Source of the DNA: Planctomycetota bacterium
GTDB taxonomy: Bacteria > Planctomycetota > Phycisphaerae > Phycisphaerales > UBA1924
Direction of reading: 5' to 3'
Assembly (NCBI GenBank): GCA_013285505.1
Contig: CP053450.1
Location: 1,286,796-1,350,795, forward strand
DNA length: 64,000 nucleotides
The notes beneath the pieces were generated by a model. It made no database searches. It was given only the letters and a program-made list of their open reading frames with translations, and had not been told where the DNA came from. Positions 27,877 through 37,302 of this stretch are shown in pieces (position 1 is the stretch's first letter; each line of letters starts with the position of its first letter). Both the position numbers and the translations under genes were made by a program.

Positions 27877-28932
27877 GTGGAACTTGACAAGATCTTGCAG
27901 CTCGCTCACGAAGCGGACGCCTCCGATATCCACATTGTCGCGGGACACCAGCCGACGATGCGTGTCCACCAGATCGTGCAGCGGATGGACCTGCCGCAGG
28001 TCTCGGCCGAGGACGCGTCGCGGTACTTCCGAGAGATCGCGCCGGACGAGGCGCAGTCGATCTTCGAGCGGCAGAAGGACTCTGACTTCTCGTTCGCCAA
28101 GGAGCAGTTCGGCCGGTACCGCGTGAACGCGCACATGCAGCGGGGCGCGGTGGCGATGTCGCTGCGAACGATCAAGACCAAGGTTCCCCCGCTCGAGAAG
28201 CTGAGCCTGCCGGACATCATCGCGAGGCTGACCTACCTGCCGCGTGGTCTCGTGCTGGTGACGGGGGACACCGGTTCCGGCAAGTCGACGACACTGGCGG
28301 CGATGATCCAGGCGATGAACGAGCGGTACGCCAAGCACATCATCACGCTTGAGGACCCGATCGAATACGCCCTGGAGAGCGAGAAGTGCCTGATCGAGCA
28401 GCGCGAGCTCGGGCAGGACATGCCGACATTCTCGTCGGGACTCAAGCACGCCCTGCGTCAGGATCCGGACATCATCCTGGTGGGTGAGATGCGTGACCTG
28501 GAGACGACCGCGCTGGCGATCTCGGCCGCCGAGACCGGTCACCTGGTGTTGTCCACGCTCCACACGGTGAACGCCTCGCAGACGGTCGAACGAATCATCG
28601 ACATGTACCCGGCCGGTCAGCAGAACCAGATCCGCGCCATGCTCGCGGGCACGCTCCAGGCCGTGGTGTCGCAGACGCTGTTTACGCGGCAGGACTCTGG
28701 CGGGATGTGCCCGGCGGTCGAGGTTCTCCTGTGCACGCCGGCGGTGCGGAACCTGATCCGTGAGAGCCGCACGTTCGAGATCCCGAATGTGATCGAGACG
28801 AACCGCGCGATCGGGATGTGCAGCCTCGACACGGCGATCGGTGAGCTGTACTTCAACGGCATGATCAGCAAGGAAGACGCGATCGCCCAGGCGGTCTATC
28901 CCGACAAGCTCGCCCGCCAGCTCGCGGCCTGA
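27877..28932 (+). CDS. pilT: Type IV pilus retraction ATPase PilT
   Basis: 351 residues. The GTG start is preceded by AGGGAGG. The N-terminal domain (DASDIHIVAGHQPTMRV) is followed by the Walker A GDTGSGKST, the Asp box EDPIEYALE, Walker B DIILVGEMRD, the His box AETGHLVLSTLHT, and the PilT-type NASQTVERIIDMYP. PilT depolymerises pili from the inner face of the membrane. No PilB extension ATPase is in the window, so assembly must use one encoded elsewhere, or this ATPase serves a secretion system. Confidence 0.92.
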   Translation: MELDKILQLAHEADASDIHIVAGHQPTMRVHQIVQRMDLPQVSAEDASRYFREIAPDEAQSIFERQKDSDFSFAKEQFGRYRVNAHMQRGAVAMSLRTIKTKVPPLEKLSLPDIIARLTYLPRGLVLVTGDTGSGKSTTLAAMIQAMNERYAKHIITLEDPIEYALESEKCLIEQRELGQDMPTFSSGLKHALRQDPDIILVGEMRDLETTALAISAAETGHLVLSTLHTVNASQTVERIIDMYPAGQQNQIRAMLAGTLQAVVSQTLFTRQDSGGMCPAVEVLLCTPAVRNLIRESRTFEIPNVIETNRAIGMCSLDTAIGELYFNGMISKEDAIAQAVYPDKLARQLAA

Positions 28933-28946
28933 TGAAGAGGTAACCC

Positions 28947-30173
28947 ATGCCGAACTACCGATACCAGGCCCGGAACAACGCGGGGCAGGTCAACAGCGGC
29001 ACGGTGAGTGCCGACGGGGTCGCGGCTGCGGCGGCGTCGCTCCGCACGCAGGGGTTGCACGTGGTGTCGCTCTCGCCGGCCGGGGCCAGCGAGGCCGGCT
29101 CAGGGCTGGTCGAGGCGTTCAAGCGGATCAACTCGAGCAAGCCGACGACCAAGCACGTGCTGGACTTTACGACCCAGCTGGCGGTCATGATCCGCGCGGG
29201 TATCAACCTGCGGGCGGCGCTCGAGGGTGTGGCCGAGCAGACCAACCACGCGCAGTTCAAGAAGGTCGTGATGAACCTGAAGGACGACGTGGAGAGCGGC
29301 AAGCAGTTCTCGGAGGCCATCGCCAAGTACCCGAAGCTGTTCGGGCAGCTCTACGTCTCGATGGTGCGGGCGTCGGAGATGTCGGGCTCCTTCTCGGAGA
29401 TGCTCGACCGCATCGCGGGGTACATCGGTCAGCAGATCGAGACTCGGAAGATGGTTGTCGGGGCGTCGATCTACCCCGGCATCATCGCGACCATGGCGAT
29501 CGGCGTGACCGTGTTCATGCTCTCGTTCGTGCTGCCGCGGTTCTACACCATCTTCGAGGGCAAGGAGGACGTGCTCCCCTGGTCAACGAAGTTCCTGATG
29601 GGGCTGAGCAAGTTCATGACGGCGGAGTGGCCGTTCATCGTCGGGGGCGCCGTGGCGGTGGCGGGGCTGTTGGTGGTCGTGGCCAAGACCGAGGTCGGCT
29701 CCTTCTGGATCGACAAGCTCAAGCTCTCGCTGCCGATGCTCAAGAACATGTTCAACGCGCTGTACATCAACCGGTCGCTGCAGACGATGGGGCAGCTCAT
29801 CAACGCCGGCGTGCCGATGCTGGACACGCTGAGCATCACGGGCGAGATCTCGGGCAACCAGCTCTACAAGGGCATGTGGCTCCGGGTGCACTCGAGCGTG
29901 AAGCAGGGCCGCAAGATTACCGGGCCGTTGCTCAAGGACGCCCTGATGCCGCGGAGTGTGGTGCAGATGATCGCGGCGGGTGAGGAGTCCGGCAAGCTGG
30001 GCGAGGTGCTCGACGAGATCAGCGGGTACTACGCCAAGCAGCTCAAGGAGCAGATCAAGGCGGTGACGAGCATGATCGAGCCCGTCATGATCGTTGTAAT
30101 GGGTTCAGTCGTTGGATTCATCGCGATGGCGGTCATTCTTCCGATCTTCAAGATGAGCCAGCTCGTCGGGTAA
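28947..30173 (+). CDS. pilC: Type IV pilus / type II secretion inner-membrane platform protein
   Basis: 408 residues, starting 15 bases after pilT. Two repeated GspF/PilC domains: the first about residues 65-190 (DFTTQLAVMIRAGINLRAAL), the second about 265-400 (LQTMGQLINAGVPMLDTL, GEESGKLGEVLDEIS). There are three membrane spans (ATMAIGVTVFMLSFVLPRF, FIVGGAVAVAGLLVVVA, VMGSVVGFIAMAVILPIF). The N-terminus (YRYQARNNAGQVNSGTV) is typical. It couples the ATPase to pilin polymerisation. Confidence 0.93.
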   Translation: MPNYRYQARNNAGQVNSGTVSADGVAAAAASLRTQGLHVVSLSPAGASEAGSGLVEAFKRINSSKPTTKHVLDFTTQLAVMIRAGINLRAALEGVAEQTNHAQFKKVVMNLKDDVESGKQFSEAIAKYPKLFGQLYVSMVRASEMSGSFSEMLDRIAGYIGQQIETRKMVVGASIYPGIIATMAIGVTVFMLSFVLPRFYTIFEGKEDVLPWSTKFLMGLSKFMTAEWPFIVGGAVAVAGLLVVVAKTEVGSFWIDKLKLSLPMLKNMFNALYINRSLQTMGQLINAGVPMLDTLSITGEISGNQLYKGMWLRVHSSVKQGRKITGPLLKDALMPRSVVQMIAAGEESGKLGEVLDEISGYYAKQLKEQIKAVTSMIEPVMIVVMGSVVGFIAMAVILPIFKMSQLVG

Positions 30174-30243
30174 TGGATAGTAGAGCGGGGGTCGGGCCGC
30201 GCTCTCGCCCAGCGATCGCGGCGTCGATCACGGAGGGAGCACG

Positions 30244-30909
30244 ATGCGCCGCAGGCCGACAGCCATCACAAGCAGGACCCGGGTCCGGACGACGGGCGCA
30301 GGCTTCACCCTGCTCGAGACCGCGCTGACGCTCGTGATCATCGGCGTCGGCGTGCTCGCGATGGTCGAGGCGCAGGCCGCGTTCATTCAGAGCAACCTAT
30401 GGTCCTCGCACGCGGCCAGCGGCAACTTCCTCGCCCAGGAGGTCCGCGAGTTCACGCGGAACATGACCCGCCACGACCCGGTCCGCGGCCTCGACGAGGA
30501 CAACGCGTACGCCTTCGGCACCGAGCCCGGCGAGTTGACAAGCGACGACCTCGACGATCTGGACGACCTCGACGGCATGCGGTTCGGTTTCGGTGGGAAC
30601 ATGGACGGCCCGATCAACGCGCTGGGGGAGGTCATCCCCGAGATCAATCTGGACGGCACCATCAACCTCGACGCCGACGGCAACCCCGAGCCGATGAACG
30701 GCTGGGCCCAGACCATCACCGTCGAGAAGGTGGAGCCTTTCGACAGCTCGTGGGCTCGCGACGACGCGTACGAGCGGGATGCTGACGAGGGCGGGCTGCC
30801 GCCGCTGGGCCGCGAATCGTTCCCGCTCCGGGTGACGGTCGTGGTGACCTACACCTCGGCGAGCGGCGAGGAGCTCGAGATGGCTCGGTTGAGCTGGATC
30901 GCGCCGTAG
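30244..30909 (+). CDS. PilV-type minor prepilin
   Basis: 221 residues. The prepilin cleavage motif is GAGFTLLETALTLVIIGVG: cut after Gly at about residue 20, Phe becomes residue +1, Glu at +5, followed by the hydrophobic helix. The mature domain is acidic (SDDLDDLDDLDG). It lies 70 bases after pilC in the same operon and resembles the PilV/GspI group. Confidence 0.82.
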   Translation: MRRRPTAITSRTRVRTTGAGFTLLETALTLVIIGVGVLAMVEAQAAFIQSNLWSSHAASGNFLAQEVREFTRNMTRHDPVRGLDEDNAYAFGTEPGELTSDDLDDLDDLDGMRFGFGGNMDGPINALGEVIPEINLDGTINLDADGNPEPMNGWAQTITVEKVEPFDSSWARDDAYERDADEGGLPPLGRESFPLRVTVVVTYTSASGEELEMARLSWIAP

Positions 30910-30978
30910 GGACGCGTCGGGTGACGGATTGTGCCCGGTGTGCTGTCGCCGGCGCACGGGTGAGGAGGAGGAGTTTCC

Positions 30979-33900
30979 GTGGCAGTTCGCAGGACATCTC
31001 GCACGACACCGGCCGCGCAGCCCCGCCAGGCGCGTGGCCGACGCCGCCGACCCCGTCGCTTTGATCGACGCGGCGTCGTGTCGGTGCTCGCCATGATGTT
31101 CCTTGTGCTGTTCGGCTCGCTGGTGGCGGCGATGGCGATCACCAGCCGCGGCAATATCCGCACCGCCAGCACGCACCTGCAGGTGACCGCCGCGGCTCCA
31201 GCGCCGCCGAGACCGGCCTGGTGGTCGCGCAGAACCGTCTGTCCCAGGCGACCGGCCGGTTCATGGTCGAGCAGAGCGAGATGCTGCCCGCCTTCGTCGA
31301 GGACCTCTGGCTGGGGAACCTGAACGGCTGGGGCGACCACACGGTGCTGCCCAACGGGCTGGGCTACGACGACGACCCGGCCGGTGTCGCCGAGGCGCTG
31401 CTCTTCCTGCACGCGCTGGACGCCAACATCATCGTGCAGAGCGAGTCGGACATCGACGCGCCGCTGATGACCGCGGCGTGGCCCGAGGCCGACCCCGACG
31501 TCTACCGCGGCGACGACTGGATCATGACGCCGATCGTCGCGGTCGACGCGCCGGGTGACAACGGGCCGCCGCCGGCCGGGTACCAGATCGTGTACGCCCC
31601 GCTGGCCAACGGCACGGACATCCGCGTGATCGTGATCGGGTACGACTTCCAGGAGAACCGCCCGCCGATGACGCGGATGATCATGCAGGACTTCCGCATC
31701 GCCAAGCGGATCGACCAGGCGGTGGTCAGCCCGAGCCGCATCCTGATCGGCAAGAACGTGCAGGTGGTCGGCGATCTCGGCGCGCGGTTCGATCAGGTTG
31801 AGTTCGAGCACGGCGACCCGCTCGTGACGCGATCAGACTTCTTCCGCATCGACCAGACGCTCGACTCCAAGCTCGAGGCGTTCTACGCGGTCGCCGGCGA
31901 GCCGGCGATCGACGTGGACGGCGACAACCGCCTGCGGCCCGAGCACCCGATCGAGGGCGCGGCCATCCCCGAGGGCTACGACATGGACGAGGGGGACCCC
32001 GACCCGGAGTCGGCCTTCGCGGACGCCACCGGCGACGGCTACGTTGACGAGTACGACCTGTTCATCAACCACTTCGACAGCAACGGCGACGGTCGGGTGG
32101 ATATCGAGACGGAGTTCGTGGACGACTCGGGCGAGCCCATCGACGCCGACCTCGCGCACCTGATCGACTCGGGCACGCCCGACCGCAACCGCAACGGCGT
32201 GTGGGGATTTGTCGATGTGGACGGCGACGGGCGCTACGACCCCGACGACGGGGACGAGTTCCTCGATTGGTACTGGGTCAACCCGGGCTCCGACGACGCC
32301 TACAAGCACTACCCCGACCACGAGTTGGGCTACCTCGACGGCTACCTCGACAAGATGGACCGGTACGTCAAGCTCAACGGCAAGCTGGTGTTCAAGACGA
32401 GCGAGTCGGCGTGGTCGAGCGCCAACCCCGACTACAACGACCAGTTGGCCGGCGCGATCAAGCCGAAGAACGGCGACGCCCCGCGGGTGTTCGACGCGTC
32501 CGAGCAGGACCTGCCGCTGATCACCGCCGACAGCTTCTCCGACTCCGAGACCGCGCTGCAGGCGGCGGCCGACGGCGAGGCGTTCTGGCAGCAGGTGGCC
32601 GACAACCTCGGCGTCAACATCGCCGATCTCGACGGCTACGTGGAGTCGCGCGAGTCCGGCGACGGCTACACCGACGGCGAGGGCAACACGGTCTACTACC
32701 CGCGCTACCTCCGCGTCGATCCGGACGATGATCTCGACGGCCTCCCGGACAACTGGGAGACCGCCCACTTCGAGGCCATGCCCTTCAGCGCCCCGGCGGC
32801 CGTGGACTGGTACTACCGGCCGGTGTTCGAGCACATGGTCTTCCGCGATGTGCAGATCCCCGAGGGGCTCAACGGCCTGTTTGTGGGCTGCACGTTTGTC
32901 GGCGCCACGTATGTGCGAGCCCACGCCGACAACTTCAACGTGCTCGACGCCGACAAACCGAGCATCCCCTGGAACGAGTACGGCAAGATGGAGCTCGACA
33001 CCACGACGGGCCGGCCGGTGCCCAGGCGTCCGCGGTGGGTCTTCGGCGACGACCCGTCCGAGTACGATCCCAGCTCCGGCTTCAGCGACGCGCCGCCGCT
33101 GGGCGACGATGTCCTCCCGCCGGAAGCGCAGCCGCCCCTGCAGCTCATGCTCATGGCCGAGAACCCGATCGACAAGGGCGACATCCCCGCCAGCCAGATC
33201 GGCGGCTACAACATCGATGCCTACAACGCGCTGCCCGAACCGCTGATCATCGAGACCCTGCGAGACATCGGCGGCGGGCTGGAGATGGTCCCGACGCGCG
33301 TCACCGACACGCGGCCCTACTCCAACAATCTCCGGTTCCACGACAGCCTGTTCGTGGGGTCGATCGTCAGCGATGTGCCGCACGAGTTCACGCACATCCG
33401 CAACAAGATGCAGTTCACCGGCAAGACCCGGTTCCTCGAGCAGCACCCGACCGACGAGACCCTCAACCCCGAAGAGGGAGACCTCGAGGAACTTGTCAAG
33501 AGCTCGATGATGCTCCCCAACTTCTCCGTCGACGTCGGCACCTTCAACAGCCCGCCCGAGCAGGAGGTCAAGCTCAACGGCACCATCGTGGCCGGTGTGC
33601 TCGACGTCCGCGGCAACACGGACATCCACGGCTCGCTGCTGCTGACCTTCGCGCCGGAATTCGGCTCCGGGCCCCTCAAGGACATCAACGGCAACCCGAT
33701 CGGCAACCCCGCCGACTTCAACGCGAGCCTCGGGTACTTCGGCCCGGAGGACGGCGACGAGGAGTCGTACGACCCGTTTGACCTGCCGATCATCGACGGG
33801 CAGCGTGTAGTCGGCTGGGACACCGACGGCGACGGCCTCGCCGACGTCGGGCCGTTCGAGGACGCTCCGGACGGTGGTGTCGTGGTGCCCTTCAACGGGT

Positions 33901-34010
33901 TCGGGCGGATCCGGCTGCAGTTCGACCCCGACAACGATCTGCCCAACGGACTCATGCTGCCGGTCAAGGCGCTGCCGCTCGTGGGCACCTACAAGGAGGG
34001 TCACCTGTGA
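30979..34010 (+). CDS. Very large PilX-like pilus-associated protein with calcium-type loops (one frame break)
   Basis: About 1010 residues once joined near 31195. The N-terminus has a basic segment, then the PilX-like hydrophobic helix (RRGVVSVLAMMFLVLFGSLV) and SAAETGLVVAQNRL, typical of PilX_N proteins. Far longer than normal PilX (about 150-200). The body is strongly acidic and has Asp-rich loops: FDSNGDGRVDIETEF, DVDGDGRYDPDDGDEF, DTDGDGLADVG. A GTG start at 30979 has a GAGGAGGAG site. It overlaps the next gene by four bases. It may be a pilus-tip or surface adhesin; that is inference. Confidence 0.72.
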
Positions 34011-34645
34011 GCGACCACGCACGACTCTCACCGGCCGCGGGGCGCACTCCCGGCTCCCGCCGCGGCTTCAGTGTGGCCGAGCTGCTGATCGCGCTGATGA
34101 TCAGCTCGATGCTGCTCACCGCAACGCTCGGCGCGCTCGACGGCAGCTTCAAGGCCTACAAGGCGACGACCGAGAGCGCCTCGTCGCACGTGATCGCACG
34201 GATGGTCATGCACCGCATGACGACCATGATCCGCACGGGAGAGGACTTCGGCCCCTACCCGATCAACCCGATCCTGGACCCGGTGCTGACCCCCGACCCG
34301 CCGGAGATCGAGTTCGTCGTGGACAAGGACGAGGCGAGCGGCTTTGAGCGGGTCATCCGCATCGAGCGGCGCGACACCACCGAGGAAGACGTCTACGCCC
34401 TGTGGTATGTCCAGACCGATCTGATCGACGGCGTGCAGCAGGGTGAGGCCGAGTCGTACCCGCTGCTCACCAACGTGCAGAACGTGACCTTCACGCTGCA
34501 CTACGACGTAGGGCCGCGGCTGCAGCACGCCACCATCGACCTGACGATCCGCCCGGACGATCTCAATGACGCCGCGATCGCCGCGAATCTCGAGTCTGCC
34601 AGCATGCGGCTGGTTACGACCGTCTCGCCCCGCCGCACAGACTGA
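34007..34645 (+). CDS. PilW-type minor prepilin
   Basis: 212 residues. GTG start overlapping the previous stop (GTGA). The prepilin motif is RRGFSVAELLIALMISSML, with Phe at +1 and Glu at +5. The mature region ends in a beta-rich segment (VTFTLHYDVGPRLQHATIDLTI) like PilW/GspJ. Last gene of the pilus operon; the palindrome at 34671-34705 follows. Confidence 0.82.
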   Translation: MSDHARLSPAAGRTPGSRRGFSVAELLIALMISSMLLTATLGALDGSFKAYKATTESASSHVIARMVMHRMTTMIRTGEDFGPYPINPILDPVLTPDPPEIEFVVDKDEASGFERVIRIERRDTTEEDVYALWYVQTDLIDGVQQGEAESYPLLTNVQNVTFTLHYDVGPRLQHATIDLTIRPDDLNDAAIAANLESASMRLVTTVSPRRTD

Positions 34646-34670
34646 CGCATCGACCACATTGTCCTGTTGT

Positions 34671-34705
34671 GAACAACGAGCCCCGAGCGCAAGCTCGGGT
34701 TGTTC
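34671..34705. repeat. REP-like palindrome after the pilus operon
   Basis: CCCGAGC-GCAA-GCTCGGG (34682-34699) with outer arms GAACAA/TTGTTC. It is the reverse orientation of the element at 7481. It sits between two convergent genes, so it could serve as a terminator hairpin for both, but there is no T-run. Confidence 0.75.
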
Positions 34706-35495
34706 ATTGCCCGGTCGCGGCCGGGGTGTCCGGGCCGGCGTCGTCAGCGTGCGACCCGCCGCCCATGCCCTTGATCAGCACCACACCCACCACCAGAAGC
34801 ACCATGAAGAGCAGCGTGAGCAGGTTGAAGTACTTCTCGACGAAGAGCTTCGCGGGGGGGCCAAACTTCCAGATGATCGCCGCGACGAGATAGAACCGCG
34901 CCGCCCGACCAATCAGCGAGCCGATGATCAGGATCGGCAGCGAGACGCCGAACACGCCCGCGGTGATCGTGAACACCTTGTAGGGGATCGGCGTGAACGC
35001 GGCCGTCAGGATCGCCAGCATCGCGTGGGCGGAGTACTTCTCCTGCACCACCGCGAAGTGCTCCGGCGTGAAGCCCGGGATGTGGTCGAAGAAGAACCCG
35101 CCGATAGCGCCCCACGCCCACATGCCGATCAGGTAGCCGACTACCCCACCGAGCACCGACCCCAGCGTGCTCACCCCGGCGAACCACCACGCCTTGTCGC
35201 GGCGTTCAAGGGTTAACGCGATCTGCAGCACATCCGGCGGGATCGGGAAAAAGCTCGACTCGGCGAAGCTGAGCGCAAAGAGCGACGTCGTCGCGTGCTT
35301 GTGGTGGGCCAGCGACAGCACCCAGTCGTACATGCGGCGGTGCACCTGCCACCACGCGCGCGCATCGCGCTCCCGACCGGAGCCCCCGGGATCACGTGCT
35401 CGGTCGGAGGCACGTTCTCGGCAGCCGCGCTCTCGACCGGCGTGTCGGCCCGGTCATCGTCGGTCGGAGTGGTGTTCGTTTCGTTGGGTGTCGTC
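34704..35495 (-). CDS. DedA/VTT-family membrane protein (one frame break)
   Basis: The main part matches the YqaA/DedA group: FALSFAESSFFPIPPDVLQIALTL, the GSVLGGVVGYLIG segment, HAMLAILTAAFTPIPYKVFTITAGVF and ARFYLVAAIIWKFGP. The FPIPPD and TPIPYKVFT motifs are hallmarks. The upstream frame MTTPNETNTTPTDDDRAD continues into VHRRMYDWVLS if one base is restored near 35365, so I extend the start to 35495, leaving 22 bases to lgt. Without it the start is 35345. DedA proteins move or flip membrane lipids (undecaprenyl phosphate, PE). Confidence 0.78.
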
Positions 35496-35517
35496 ATGGT
35501 GGTCCGGACTGTATCGG

Positions 35518-36620
35518 TCAGTCGGGCGCCGGGGCTGAGGGAACAGCCGGCTTCCGTGACCTCCATCCGCCGACCCTCTCCGCCCCCGACCGCCTCAGCC
35601 ACACCAGCAGGACCACGCCGATGAGGCCCATCAGCACGCTGAACCACTGCCCGCGGCTGAGCCCCATCACTCGCGGCATCACGACATTGGCGTCCGGAAG
35701 TCGCACCAGCTCGGTCAGCACACGCATCAGCCCGTAGGCGATCAGGAACCACGCCCCGATCACGCCCGGCACGCGGGGCCGGGCCCAGACGATCCAAAGA
35801 ACAGCCGCGAGGACGATCCCCTCTGCCGCGGCCTGCAACAACTGCGACGGGTATCTGGCCGACAGCAGCGGCGTCAGTTCGCCCGCGAGCCGCCGCCCCT
35901 CGGCCCCGCCGGCCTGAATGTTTGCGACGATCCGCTCGTACACCAGGTCCCACGGCTCATCCGGCCCCCTCGCCTCGCGGAAGATCAGCAGGTCGAGCGC
36001 CCGCGATTGGGCCTCGGTCCGCTGGCAGTCGTGCTGGCTGAGTACCTCCTGCGGGAACCGCACGCTCCACCACGGCGCGGGCTCACCGGGCCGCGCGACG
36101 ATGCGCCCGAGCAGCTCGCCGTTGACGAAATTCGCCAATCGGCCGAAAAGCAGACCCGCGGGGCGCGATGAACGCGAACGCGTCGGCCACTCGTAGCATC
36201 GAGGACCGGCCCTCGCGGCTGCCGTCGGGCAGCTTCCAGCCGCGGCTGAGCCACCAGGCCGCGAGGACGACGCCGATCATCCCGCCGTGGCTGGCCATCC
36301 CGCCCCGGTTGATCGCCAGCACACCCCACCAGGGCAGGCCCGAGGAGAAGCTCCAGAGCAGCGAGGGCTCGTAGAACAGCACATAGCCGAGTCGGCCGCC
36401 CACAACCACACCGACGACGACAGTGAGGATCGCGTCGCCGCACCGGTGTGGGGGGATCGCGATGAGCCCGCGCTTCGAGAGCCAGCGCAGCTGCAGATAG
36501 CCCGCGAGAAAGCCGAGGGCGTAGGCGAGGCCGTACCACCGGAGCCCGAACGACTGGCTGAAGCGCATGACAAACGGGCTGAGATCGTGCAACCAGGCGT
36601 CGGCGAGGGTGAGAGTCATT
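35518..36620 (-). CDS. lgt: Prolipoprotein diacylglyceryl transferase (one frame break)
   Basis: Transfers diacylglycerol to the lipobox Cys. The N-terminal half has FGLRWYGLAYALGFLAGY and INRGGMASHGGMIGVVLA. The join near 36165 (one extra C in a CCCC run) gives the hallmark GLLFGRLANFVNGELLGR. The C-terminal half has YPSQLLQAAAEGIVL and FLIAYGLMRVLTELVRLPD. Polytopic inner-membrane enzyme of about 367 residues. Part of a minus-strand operon, 18 bases after the HAD gene. Confidence 0.92.
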
Positions 36621-36638
36621 GCGGAGGTCAGTGTACGG

Positions 36639-37301
36639 TCAACCGCCGGGCGCGACGCGGACGCCGTGTGCCGCGAGGTGGCCGACGACCTGGCCCGCGG
36701 TGTCGCCGGTGTGGTCGATCCGCTCGGCCGTCCACCCCGCGGCCCGGGCAGCGTCGACGTTCTCGGGCATGTCGTCAAAGAACAGGATCGCACCCGCGTC
36801 GAATCCGGTCGCGTGCTCGAAGGCCCGGAAGATCTCCGCCGCGGGCTTGGTCAGGCCGAGAAGGTGGCTGGCGTGCGGGTGATCGAGACCACTCACGGCC
36901 GAGTTGGTGTCGCCCGTCATGGAGGCGGTCATCCAATGCACGGCGTTGGTGTTGCTGAGCAGACCTGTGGAGAGCTTCGGCACCTCGCGCAGCGCGCGCA
37001 CAAGCGTGCGAACGCCGGGGTACTCCTCGGCGATCCACGCCACGTGGATCGCGTGAAGCTCCTCGGGTGTGTACAGCCCGTCAGCACTCGCCGCCATGGC
37101 GGCAAAGTACGCATCGGCCGCCATGCGCCCGCGCTCAAACTCCGCGTGGATCGCCCGGCGGTCTTCGCTGTCGGCCTCGGCCTCGGTGCTCCAGCGGAAC
37201 GGGACCCCCGCCCGCTCGCACCGCTCCTGCCACGAGCGGCAGATGCGCACTAGCACACCGCCCGCGTCGAAACAGACCATCCGAACGGTCGTGTCGGTCA
37301 T
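36639..37301 (-). CDS. HAD-family hydrolase
   Basis: 220 residues. The four HAD motifs are present: nucleophile FDAGGVLV (Asp, with GG replacing the usual second Asp spacing), LLSNTNAVHW (Ser/Thr), the Lys in GLTKPAAEIFRAF, and FFDDMPENVDAA. A helical cap lies between the first two. Substrate unknown; the HAD-like phosphatase subfamily with the GGV motif includes FMN and glucose phosphatases. Begins one base after the truD stop. Confidence 0.85.
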   Translation of the reverse strand: MTDTTVRMVCFDAGGVLVRICRSWQERCERAGVPFRWSTEAEADSEDRRAIHAEFERGRMAADAYFAAMAASADGLYTPEELHAIHVAWIAEEYPGVRTLVRALREVPKLSTGLLSNTNAVHWMTASMTGDTNSAVSGLDHPHASHLLGLTKPAAEIFRAFEHATGFDAGAILFFDDMPENVDAARAAGWTAERIDHTGDTAGQVVGHLAAHGVRVAPGG

Positions 37302-37302
37302 C

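Noticed and set aside
31833..34031. 732-residue minus-strand open frame
   Set aside because: Antisense to the PilX-like gene, which has a coherent frame, start site and operon position.
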